Source: Wyeomyia smithii
Taxonomy: Eukaryota > Arthropoda > Insecta > Diptera > Culicidae
Assembly (NCBI RefSeq): GCF_029784165.1
Contig: NC_073695.1
Coordinates: forward strand, 210,137,781 to 210,201,780
DNA length: 64,000 nt
Reading direction: 5' to 3'
Below are positions 12,436 to 21,779 of this stretch, piece after piece; positions within the stretch are counted from its first letter, which is position 1; each line of letters opens with the position of its first letter. The translations under genes and the position numbers were made by a program. A model generated the notes under the pieces. It worked only from the letters and a program-made list of their open reading frames with translations, made no database searches and was not told the origin of the DNA.

Positions 12436-14062
12436 ACATCTGACGCTATTGTTGATTCTTGCCAGCTGTTTGTCGAGCATTTTTCTTAGGTGTTCTCAAC
12501 GAATTTCTCATCCAGAACAGAGATAAATGATGCCATCCGTGATGTTCCCGCTGACTTGGTTGAACTGCGTGCTTGTACTGTAAACGTAGATATGGTATTG
12601 TCAGCTGCGAAAAAGTTGAAACGATCGTCTGCTCCTGGTCCTGATGGTCTACCTGCAGTTGTGACATGTCGCTGTATTGCTGCTGTAGCTCAACCTCTAA
12701 GCGACATTTACAACCGCTCATTTCAGCAAATGAAATTTCCTCGCATTTGGAAGCAGTCTTTTATGTATCCTGTTTTTAAGCGAGGTGATCGTTACAATGT
12801 GATCAACTACCGAGGAATTACGAGCCTCTCAGCCGCTTCAAAATTGTTCGAAATAATAGTGAGTAAAATTATTCTCGATGTCACGAAAAACTACATTTCT
12901 GTTGACCAACACGGCTTTATACCTGGGCGGTCGGTTACAACAAACTTGATGAATTTACCTCGGAGTGTATAACGAGCATGGAGAATAAAGTGCAGGTAGA
13001 TACGATTTATACTGACTTGAAGGCAGCATTCGATAAAATTGACCATCAAATATTGTTACACAAATTGTCTCGGCTTGGGATTTCTACTCAACTGGTGACC
13101 TGGTTGGAATCCTATCTAACTGATCGTGAACTTCGAGTGATGATTGATGGTTGTGTATCACGGCCTTTTTCAAATAAGTCTGGTGTTCCACAAGGCAACA
13201 ATCTCGGACCGTTTCTATTTATTTTGTATTTCAATGACGCTGCTTTGATACTGGACAAACTATAGTACAAACGCAGGAGGATTGTTGGCGTTTACAAACC
13301 TGTTTAAATTTGTTTGTTGACTGGTGCCACAGAAACAAACTGATTATTAGTGTTGAAATATGCCAGGTTATCTCATTTCATCGTAAACTACAACCAACAG
13401 TGTTCGATTACCATATTGACGGCAAATTACTTACTAGAATTAGTAAGGTGACTGATTTGGGAATTTTATTGGACTCAAAAATGACCTTTGATCTGCACCG
13501 TTCTGGATTGATATCGAAAGCTACACGACAACTAAGTTTTGTATCCAAGGTTGCTAAGGACTTTTCTGACCCACATTGTTGGAAGTCTTTGTACTGCGCA
13601 CTTGTACGTCCAATTTCAGAATATGCAGTCATCATATGGCATCCTTACCAGATTACTTGGAGACTTAGGATTGAACGGCTTCAAAAACGGTTTATTCGCT
13701 TGGCCCTAAGGAACTTACCCTGGCGTAACCCCGACAGTTTACCTTCATACTATGATAGGTGCCGGCTACTGGGGTTAGATACTCTTGAACGTCGAAGGAA
13801 GTTACAGCAATCATTGTTTATCGCTAAGCTCTTAAATGGCGAAATTGATGCTCCTGGACTACTCCAAATGTTGAACTTTCGTATCCCAAAGAGATCTCTT
13901 CGAAACACGACGTTATTGCAACCAATTTATCACCGTACCTTGTTTGGAAATAATGAACCGTTCACAGCGTGTGTTCGTAGCTTTACTGATGTTGAAGAGC
14001 ACTTTGAATTTGACGAACCAACCCGATATTTTGTAAATAGACTTAGAAATGTGATTAGCTAG
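12436..14062 (+). pseudogene. LINE ORF2 reverse transcriptase remnant
   Basis: This is the reverse transcriptase of the same jockey-superfamily LINE that begins at 8.4 kb. In order: a TAG stop at 12487; the SSAPGPDGLP block (about 12630); YRGITSL and HGFIPGRS; a frameshift after NLMNL near 12960; TDLKAAFDKIDH, which carries the first catalytic aspartate region; SGVPQGNNLGP (about 13180). The YADD catalytic box that should follow is missing, and the frame hits a stop near 13263 before restarting at 13310. The thumb and C-terminal part (13310-14062, 250 codons) is open and ends in TAG. The loss of YADD, two frame breaks and a stop make it inactive. The C-terminal half is strikingly well kept compared with the front. 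Confidence 0.85.
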
Positions 14063-14134
14063 TTAATTTATTCATTAAGACTATTTATTGTCAGATGGAT
14101 TATTCAAATACAAATACAAATACAAATACAAATA
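14063..14134 (+). mobile_element. LINE 3' tail with CAAATA repeats
   Basis: After the ORF2 stop a short 3' untranslated stretch ends in tandem CAAATA units (14105-14134). Short tandem repeats at the 3' end are usual for several non-LTR clades that lack poly-A. I take this as the 3' terminus of the LINE. Confidence 0.65.
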
Positions 14135-14248
14135 TTGCGACTATAACGTTGCCGCCTAGTTCTTCATACACGAATGTTTTTTTCTTTGCTGTTCACCTTA
14201 TTCCCATGTTGACAATAGCATGTAGGGTTGCATATATCATTTGGTTAG

Positions 14249-14345
14249 GGGCCATCCACATACCACGTGGACAGATTTTTAACGATTTTAACCACCCCCC
14301 CTCCCCCTCCGTGGATAACTGACCATATAAATTCTAAAAAAATTG
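14249..14345. mobile_element. MITE end fragment, GGGGCCATCCA type
   Basis: The sequence GGGGCCATCCACATACCACG followed by a C-rich run and a second TCCGTGGA resembles the termini of common mosquito miniature elements that start GGGGCCNTCCA. I cannot find the matching opposite end, so this is a truncated or rearranged copy. Confidence 0.4.
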
Positions 14346-14349
14346 TATG

Positions 14350-15840
14350 GACCGTGGACATTAGCCACCGTTTGCTGACTTTCGTCTTCTGCGGGTTTGC
14401 TTTACTTTCTCCATCCGTTAACATTTGTTTGCCTTCATCAGTAGTATTGTTTACTGTTACTGCTACGAGAACTAAATTGAAAATGTACGGCGGTCGGCAA
14501 TCGTGTACTGCTATTACACATGGAAAGAACATTAAGACCATGCAACCACCCTCGCAGTAGAAAAAAGAAGATGTGAACAGATTTAGAACACTCATAACTT
14601 TGACAAAGTTATAGCTAACGATAAGCAAAACTTTCAATCTAGAAGTTGAGCCCATAGACAGGTGTTGGTCCCAGCATTTCTGAAGAAATTGTTCGCGCGA
14701 TGAGTACCGCGTTTCTTCACTTTGAAAAGATCAAAGGTGATAAAAATATGAATTTTGAGTATATTGAAGGGAGAGTAACCTAAATTATTAATTATCGTGT
14801 AGCAAAACGGGATTAGAAAAACAGTGGTTTGGCGCGGTCACATCACTCACTCTCAATACGGGTTACGTTATTGTAGAAATATAAGTGCGGGAAAGTTTTG
14901 AGAGAGAAAATAGGAGAAAATAACGTAAAAGATTAAGTGTTTTCTAGCTATCTTTAGCGTTATCACTTAACGTGTAACGCGCGTGCTGTTTAAATAAACC
15001 GTTACTTAGTTCCGTCAAAAGTCAATCGGAGAAAAAAATCGATTTGTTGTTTATCGCATGACATAAACAAATCGACTTTTCGAATTTCGTTTAGCGGTAG
15101 GTATCAAAAGTTTAGTCTTCTCGAAAAAAGTCTCCATGAAAAATCCAGCTCAATAGTGCAGCTATCTCCTTTCCAAAACCAGGTATAGTCACAAAATTCC
15201 ATTCCCACAAACGGACAGACCTTTGAAGCAGCCTTCTGTAGCGTAATCTGAAATAGTATATAATTGCTAGGCACCTTGTTTCCCGTTGGAGAAACAACGA
15301 CAGCCACATTGAAGCGAAATAGCTATGACAACTTCTACCTAGAAGAGTTGCGATAAAGTTTCCTTCCTTGGTAACTATAGGTGACGGATATTTCGCAAAA
15401 AAATGTTGTTCTCCGGGGCCTAGGAAGGTTAGGTTCAAGTAGAATATGTTTAATGAAATCAATCCAGAAGCAGACTTGATTCCGAGTGGTCATTAATTTC
15501 TCCGCATTTTTTTCTAAGGTGGCGAAGAAATCTAAGAACAGACACCTGAGAAGAGAGCTCAAAGTATGGTGGTGAAACTAGGGAAGAGATGCTGGGGTAG
15601 TTACACTCCCCCAGACATCCGGAGCGACGGTTAAGTTTTACGTCGGGGAGTGGCTTTTGTGCGTGATGCACTCTCTTTACTCTTATAACCTTCTAGCTAA
15701 CCACCTTGAGACTGGTAGTTAGCTAACACTGACGTGTTGGTCAAATCCCGGGAAGTATTTTCTTCAATGAGAAATATTGAAAAATCGTTTTAAAATTACA
15801 GACTCTGAATCGAAAAACACCATTCTTCCAATACACAAAA
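14350..15840. other. Unassigned region
   Basis: No gene recognised. A short imperfect palindrome at about 15038-15082 pairs AATCGATTTGTTGTTTA with its complement. A tRNA-like promoter pair may lie at about 15692-15752: a TAGTTAGCTAAC block, then GGTCAAATCCC. This hints at a decayed SINE, but a 3' tail cannot be traced. A possible decayed LTR around 14800-15010 is discussed under rejected items. Confidence 0.35.
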
Positions 15841-15843
15841 ATT

Positions 15844-16835
15844 AGATTGGAGAAAGTAGAATATGAAAGGACTTTTACAAGTGATCGTAGTTTATAGGAA
15901 ATGCGAAAGGAATATTCCATACCAACGCACACTCATTATTCATCAATTCATCATCACGTCACGACGCAAGGAGTAGGAGAAATGCTTTCGCCAATGAAAA
16001 GATACCATTGTTTTACACATATAGACTAGATAGGGGAAAGTCAAATATGAAAGGATTAACACAAGTGATCGTAGTTCATAGGATTGAAGAATGGAATATG
16101 CCATACCAATGCACTCTCATTATTCATCATTTCATCATCAGCCACGACGCAAGGAGTAGGAGACATGGTAGCACCAATGAAAAGAAACTATGGTTTAACA
16201 ACAAATAGACTAGATTGGGGAAAGTAGAATATGAAAGGATTTGCACAAGTGATCGTAGTTCACAAGAAATGCGATTGAGAAAAGCAATATACTACACCAA
16301 CGCACATATAGGCGGGGGCCTAGTGTGGTTGGTAACCTCTCCGCCAACCACGCTCGACGCCTAAGTTCGAATCCCAACGCCGACATAGGTGTTGATGGTT
16401 GTGGGGTGGCGTGATCCACTCACAACCAACCCAACTGGTCTAGATTCAATCCTAGCCGACACCAGGAGATTTTCTGAGGCGAAAAATCTCTAGGATCACA
16501 CCTTCCATCGCATGAGGAAGTAAAGCCGTTGGCGCCGGTCTGTTAATCAACGGGTCGTAAGTTAGGGTCCTGGGTGGAATCGCCTCCCGGGCGTCGGTGA
16601 TTGGCACAACAACAGTGGCGGAACTAGACAGGCGGAAAATAAGCGAGAATAAAAAAATACACCAACGCACTCTATTCATTCATCATTTCATCCTCGCGCG
16701 AAGACGCAAGAAGTAGGCGAATTCCTCGCACAATTAAAAGATCTCGATTATATCACCACGCGAGAACGAGACTGGGGAAAATAGGATCAGCGCAAAAAGG
16801 ACGTGCACAAGCGATCGTAGTTTATAAGTTTGATT
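15844..16835 (+). repeat. 184-bp tandem repeat, interrupted by a SINE
   Basis: Units start at about 15844, 16028, 16211 and, after the SINE, about 16770. Shared landmarks are GGGGAAAGTAGAATATGAAAGG, CAAGTGATCGTAGTT, CCAACGCACTC, TCATCATTTCATC, CACGACGCAAGGAGTAGG and a CAATGAAAAGA block. Subtracting the SINE plus its duplication puts the fourth unit in exact register. Units differ by roughly 10-20 percent by eye. No coding frame is conserved across units. Confidence 0.8.
16306..16657 (+). mobile_element. tRNA-derived SINE, family 1, copy 1
   Basis: This 352-bp SINE has a pol III A-box-like TAGTGTGGTTGG (about 16321) and a B-box-like GTTCGAATCCC (about 16364). A tRNA-unrelated body follows and it ends AATAAAAAAA. 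It is flanked by the perfect 13-bp duplication TACACCAACGCAC (16293-16305 and 16658-16670). It sits inside the third unit of the 184-bp tandem repeat. The second copy at 57070-57422 is about 90 percent identical by eye along the whole length, including its tail. Confidence 0.9.
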
Positions 16836-17027
16836 GCAGTAGACGAAGTACACAAACAAGGGAACAAACAGAACTTTTAATTAGATTCCGCACGTGAATG
16901 AAAACAGTTATTAGTTTGTCACCGCCGTAAACAACAAGTCGAGAAAAATGGTATTGTAAAAGGTTTGTCGGTCATCCAGCAGCAGTTTCTAATCTATTAT
17001 TACAGTTAACTATTCATTATTGCAGAA

Positions 17028-18811
17028 ATGGCAGGAGTCTGGCAATATTTTAACTCTCGTGAAAGGGTTCATCTACCAGTGGCCTTTTACGACACTTGCA
17101 GATCAAACACAAAATCACCATAAAACGACCATCCTCTGAAGAAGCGGTAGCTACAAACCCAAATCCTCGTAAAGTTTCGAAGCTAAGTTGTCCTTCTGAT
17201 GCAGTTTGCGAAACGACAATCTTTGGGAGAAATAGCGGTGCGGCTTGCTGCAGTCACGAACAGTGACTTTATTCGACAATCCATATCCGCCCGTGGCATG
17301 CAACTGCCGAAGTTGAAATCGACGGTCATGAAGCTTATTCATGATTTTTACGACAAGGCGAAAAGTCTCACCATCGAAGAAATTAAAAAGCGAGAAATAA
17401 CGGGTGAATGTATGAGCCTTACTTTGGATGACTGGACCAGTTGCAATAACAAACGGTACATTACCATCAATGTTCATTGTTTCGATGGATCTATGTACAA
17501 CCTAGGACTTGCTCGAATCAGAGACTCCTTCCGGCTGGAAAAGTTCAAGATTGTGTAAGCACTGTTACCTCAAGCTTTGGATTACCAGGCAAGAGCATTG
17601 TTGCTACCACCACCGACGGAGCTTCTGTAATCATTAGGTTTGAGAGGGAGTCAGCATTTATTCATCAACAATGTTACAAACATGCACTTTATTTAGCAGT
17701 GACAGATGTTCTTCGCAAAGACAACTCTGCGGCAATCGATTCCGATGATGATTCTTAAGAAGAGGGTGGTGATGAAGAAAAATTCGAGGAAGAACCTTAC
17801 ATGCCCTTGGGTAAAGTTAGAACTCAATTCAATTTTGTAATCTGTTAGAATTTTTTTCAGTGCTCTACCGCACGCGTTTCGCAGATACCTTTAAAAATGT
17901 TCGAAACATTGTCGAGATTTTTCGAAAATCGCCAGTGAAGAACTCAATTTTGCAAAACCATATCGTTACAGCTCATCTAAAACCTTTGGAATTGTTTATT
18001 GATGTTACCACTCGATGGAACAGTACGGAAAGGACGCTCGAACGGTTTCTTCGTGTCTACAAGTGTATTGAAACAACGCTAATAGAGCTTAAACATCATT
18101 ACCTACTATCTGACGATGTGCATAACTTGCAGGTACTTTTCGATGCATTGCAACCGGTAAAATTGGTATCCGAAGCGATCGGTAGGAGAGATGCAACACT
18201 ACTGACTGCTGAAGCCAGTTTGAATTTCCTGCTTTCGAAACTAAAAGAACAAAATAATGTTATCTCGAACGAGTTGTATGATGCTGTATTACGAGGATCT
18301 TGTCGCGTCGAAACAAAGAGTTGGTATCGTTGATGAAATTTTCACGTAACAAGAATTTGACGTCCACAAATTGCCAACCTGCTCCAAGGCGCAGGTAATA
18401 AAATATTTGAAGGAATCTGATTGGATTCCTCAGATGGTTATAGTTGAAGGTGAGGAAAGTTCCTGTTCGAAAGATGCAACAAAACACAAGGATAAACTTA
18501 CTTTCCAGGAAGAGCTATAGCCATCAAGTAACAGTCAAACTCAGAACCCGATAACACCTCAATTGATTCAGTGAACCGCGCAACAATTCTTCATAAGGAA
18601 GTTATGTTTTATGAACTAACGGGTCAGTTGACTGTCTTGAAAAATTGTTGCAGAACCTACTGTCTATAAAACCAAGCTCCACAGATAGTGAACGGATTTT
18701 CTCTGATTCAGCTAACTTCTGCAGCAAGAAACGCTCATCTCTAACGGAAGAAAGCCTAAATGTTCTTACGTTTTTGAAATCCTATTTTAAGAAAAATTAC
18801 CAGCCAAACTA
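17028..18811 (+). pseudogene. hAT-superfamily transposase remnant
   Basis: This is a DNA transposase of the hAT (ZBED-like) group that once cut and joined its own element ends. ATG at 17028 opens a decayed BED-finger start (GVWQYF). Next come the LTLDDWTS and RYITINVHC block (about 17420-17480), a frameshift near 17540, and TTDGAS with a Cys-x2-His-like CYKHAL (about 17600-17690). There is one in-frame TAA at 17756 after an acidic run. RWNSTERTLERFL (about 18013-18050) follows, then more breaks. The C-terminal hATC dimerisation motif is clear (SSTDSERIFSD to LTFLKSYF, about 18678-18785) and the frame ends TAA at 18809-18811. A 50-bp GT-AG intron (17811-17860) joins frames correctly. No terminal inverted repeats were found. 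Confidence 0.85.
17811..17860 (+). other. Probable 50-bp spliceosomal intron in hAT remnant
   Basis: GTAAAGTTAG at the start and TTTTTTTCAG at the end give a canonical intron. Removing it joins TTG-G to TG-CTC as Leu-Val-Leu in the frame that both sides need. It is short even for a mosquito intron, so it is a likely but unproven intron. Confidence 0.55.
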
Positions 18812-18819
18812 ATGAACTT

Positions 18820-19306
18820 AGGGGAGCTGCGTAGCCGCAAGGTTACAGAGTCCGCTTTGTCAAGCGGATGGTCGTGGGTTCGAATCTTAGTAGAACCAGG
18901 TCATCCGATGTTAAAAAGACTTTAAGCATGGGTTTATTCTCAGGCTCCCCACCAGTTACCCTTCCTTTACGCTGAAATCTACAATACCTTTGCGTGACTT
19001 CCTCTTAACAAAAAATAAGTCCCTCTTATCTATAAAACTGGCCAGAAGGACGCACGACGAAACTTCTCCAGGGAATTATAATTGATGATATTTGGCAAGA
19101 GGAACGAGTTTCGGTATAGTAGAACAGTAAACGTGTAAGGAAGAGTAGCACATTACACACAAGCACTGATGAACAATAATAATAAGCATGCCACTTCTCA
19201 ATAGAGGTATTGCCATTAACAGAAGTGCGGGATACAGCAGACACCCGGGCATATCTCACAATAGATCTACGATTCTGGTCGCAGTGAGGAAGCCCATACA
19301 GAAAAA
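18820..19306 (+). mobile_element. tRNA-derived SINE, family 2, copy 1
   Basis: A 487-bp SINE. Its head has GTAGCCGCAAGGTTACAG as the A-box region and GGGTTCGAATC as the B-box, about 55 bp apart. The body contains GCATGGGTTTATTCTCAGG and the tail is AAAAAAAA. It is flanked by the exact 14-bp duplication AAACTAATGAACTT (18806-18819 and 19307-19320), which overlaps the stop codon of the hAT transposase. The body matches the copy at 32297-32640, and the head matches the minus-strand copy at 36850-36994. Confidence 0.88.
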
Positions 19307-19454
19307 AAACTAATGAACTTTATTAATTTTTTCGAGAATTGATCATCTTTTTATATTGTTTTAGGAATTCGATTCCTTTTCTCATTTTATATGACAATAA
19401 TAAATTCCAAATTAAATAATTCGCAGTTATTTTACGTTCCTTTCAAAATTTCTT

Positions 19455-19520
19455 TTACATCCCGGGATTCCGGGATTTCCCGGGAAATCATATTTATATT
19501 TCCCGAATCCCGGGAAGCTA
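19455..19520. repeat. CCCGGGA-rich palindromic patch
   Basis: Repeated CCCGGGAA and its complement form short palindromes, next to the 3' end of the R1-like fragment. The composition resembles the termini of the element at 21780-25436, which are rich in CCGGGAAAA, so this may be a decayed transposon end. No partner end was found. Confidence 0.35.
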
Positions 19521-19543
19521 AAAACAGTCGGGAGATGGACGCT

Positions 19544-20608
19544 TTACTCGTATGCCTCTTGCGTCACGTTGGTCGAAACATTCTCTGTCCTCCTTAATGG
19601 CGATGCTGATAGGCATCCAGCATGATGCAAGACACTGATTGCATCGTATGAAACCGTACGATACGCACCCGCAACTCTCAGACACATGAGCCTGTAGGTA
19701 CTTTCCAGTTTATCACGGTAACTGCTAGTACATAGCGCTCTAGACCACACTGGCCCACCATACCTAAGTATGGACGAAACCACTCTGGCAAGAAGTCTTC
19801 GCTTGCTGCCATAGACCGCTGAGGTAATGGACATCATACGAGATAGTGCTGCAATAGCCGATGAGGCCCTCTTAAAGGCATAGGTTACGTGACTCCCGAA
19901 TGTGAGCGTATCGTCAACCATAACCCCCAAGAGCTTCAAAGATCGCTTTAAGGTTATGGTGCAGTCTCAGACTCTGACCAATTTACGGTTGTTCACAACC
20001 GTGACCTCCGTCTTATGATGCGCTAGCTCCAGTTTTCAGTTCTCGATCTTGCGTATACAGTGCGCGACCGTCAACTCGTACTCCTCGATCGACTCGCCGT
20101 AAACGTCTAGCGTTATGTTGTCTGCAAAGCCGACGATCACAAGCCCTACAGAGAACTTAAGTCTCAACACCCCGTCATACATGACGCTCCACACCACCGG
20201 ACCCAGTATAGAATCTTGCAGAACTCCTGCGGTGATTGGGACGCACTTCTAACCCTCCTCCGTGTTGTAAACAAGTACTCGATTCTGCAAGTAATTCTCC
20301 AGAATCTTGTACGACACCGGTACATGGATGCTCCTGAGCGCGAGCACTATGGAGTCCCAACTGGCGCTATTGAACGCATTCTTCACGTCGAGCGTAACGA
20401 TTGCGCAATAGTGCTACCTCCGCCGTCTTGGTAACGGAGGTACCCAGCGTGAACCTGCCCTTCCGCTAACCAAACTGGTTACTTGCCAGCCCGTGTACAC
20501 CTTCCGTGTACCTCACCAGTCTGTTGAGGATAATCCTCTCAAACACCTTGCCTGCAGTGTCCAGCAGGCAGATGGGCCTATATGCCGATGGGTCCCCTGG
20601 CGGTTTCC
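19544..20608 (-). pseudogene. R1-like LINE reverse transcriptase, C-terminal part
   Basis: On the minus strand this encodes the body of an R1-like reverse transcriptase. Reading 5' to 3': KPPGDPSAYRPICLLDTAGK (from 20608), then a frame change. Next are SILGPVVWSVMYDG, and FADNITLDVYGES with the catalytic box at 20117-20128. The thumb follows (LLGVMVDDTLTFGSHVTYAF) and ends near 19544. The usual FADD catalytic pair reads FADN, so the second aspartate is asparagine. Several frameshifts are present. It is continuous with the fragments at 21558-21779 and 25437-25745 once two insertions are removed. Confidence 0.85.
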
Positions 20609-20610
20609 TA

Positions 20611-21557
20611 CACGCAAAACTTTTTCTTATTACTTTAGAAGCAATAGCGCAAAATTACCTTTTAGGTAACAAATCCATTACTTAAAAAGCAACAAAATTC
20701 TTCCCCAGTCAAGTAACAACACATACTGTCATATATTTAGCACGTGTTATGAGAGTACGACTATCTAATAATGGTCGTTTCAACCACATGCAACGTTTTT
20801 TCTGTCGAAATATGCTCCCTTTCCACCTCAAGTCAAAAAAAATCACACACCGTCGCATAAGTTGCACATGTTACAAGTTTTTTCAATCTCCAATTCATCC
20901 GGTGGGCGTGTATTAGTTCGCTTGTTGTATGCATACGGAGTAGCGGAAAAGTATGACAAGAGCTGCCAAGCAACATTTTCCCCGTCATAGAGTATGCAAA
21001 CGTTGATGATTTCAAAGACTTGAAATGCGCCTTAAAATGACATCACGATCTGTAAACTGCGTTAGAGAAAAATAAAAACATTCGCTTTCTTGCAAGCTAT
21101 TTACAGCACATAATCATTGGTTCATGGAAACTCATTTGGACCTGTTTGAATATACAAAACTCGTGCCCATCCAGAACAATATTCGCAACTTCGGCAACTC
21201 TGGTCAGACAGTATTACATATTTCCATTTCAAGTAAACACTGGGGGACGAAACGAAAGTGTTTCTAATTGGACATTTGAGGTTGACGGTTGAGATTCTGA
21301 TTACGTGTTGATGAAGGGAGACAAAAATGAACCAGATCGTTGCATCAATACAAATGCAGCGAGTGAAGTCTTGCCAACACATGCATTGCGGTGCTTGGCT
21401 GTATGTTCTCCTGCAGAAACACATACAAGCGTGTGGCCGTCATAATTTTTATTACTTTTTGTTTGTTACTTTTTGTGTATAATGCGCAGTCATAAGACAC
21501 AAAAAGTAATAAAAAATTGCCCGAAAGTAATAAAATATGCCCCGTTTGCTTTGGGTG
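20611..21557. mobile_element. TA-flanked DNA element, Tc1/mariner-like
   Basis: The 947-bp element is bounded by TA on both sides (20609-20610 and 21558-21559) and has short inverted ends, CACGCAAAAC versus CACCCAAAGC. Removing it and one TA restores the reverse transcriptase frame as LPKARKPPGDPS, which matches the usual LPK-x-GKPPGDPS block. The 3' side carries repeated TTATTACTTT motifs. No transposase was seen. TA duplication suggests a Tc1/mariner-type non-autonomous element, though other TA-targeting families are possible. Confidence 0.75.
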
Positions 21558-21559
21558 TA

Positions 21560-21779
21560 GCTTTCGGCAGTACGACCAGCCTCTGCCGCTTCCACCTGTC
21601 CGTAAGAGACAGTCATCCAGGCACCTCCGCATGGATGACCCGAACAGCCCGGGGCCGTCTTCATCGCCAGCCTGATTGCCAGGATAGGGATACCATCCAG
21701 TCCCGGTGCCTCGCTCACCGAAGAAGGCAGTTCTGAGCTGAAGAACGTCACGTCGATGATCGACTCCGCACCATTTCTG
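21560..21779 (-). pseudogene. R1-like LINE, endonuclease end joined to RT start
   Basis: On the minus strand the frame reads RNGAESIIDVTF, the last conserved block of the R1-type endonuclease. About ten codons later comes APGLDGIPILAIRLAMKTAP, the first conserved block of the reverse transcriptase. The 300-plus residues normally between them are missing, an internal deletion near 21740. Later codons shift frame and end in WKRQRLVVLPK next to the TA element. Upstream it is split from the rest of the endonuclease by the 3.66 kb insertion at 21780. Confidence 0.85.

Noticed and set aside
14800..15010. Solo LTR of a retrovirus-like element
   Set aside because: A TGTAG start and an AATAAA are present, but I find no matching CA end, target duplication, primer site or second copy.
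15692..15752. SINE with tRNA-like boxes
   Set aside because: A B-box-like GGTCAAATCCC and a weak A-box are there, but no tail, duplication or second copy is visible.
16210..16419. A peptide conserved between 16.3 and 57.0 kb (minus-strand frames)
   Set aside because: The two frames are translations of the two copies of SINE family 1. The shared peptide reflects DNA identity, not a gene.
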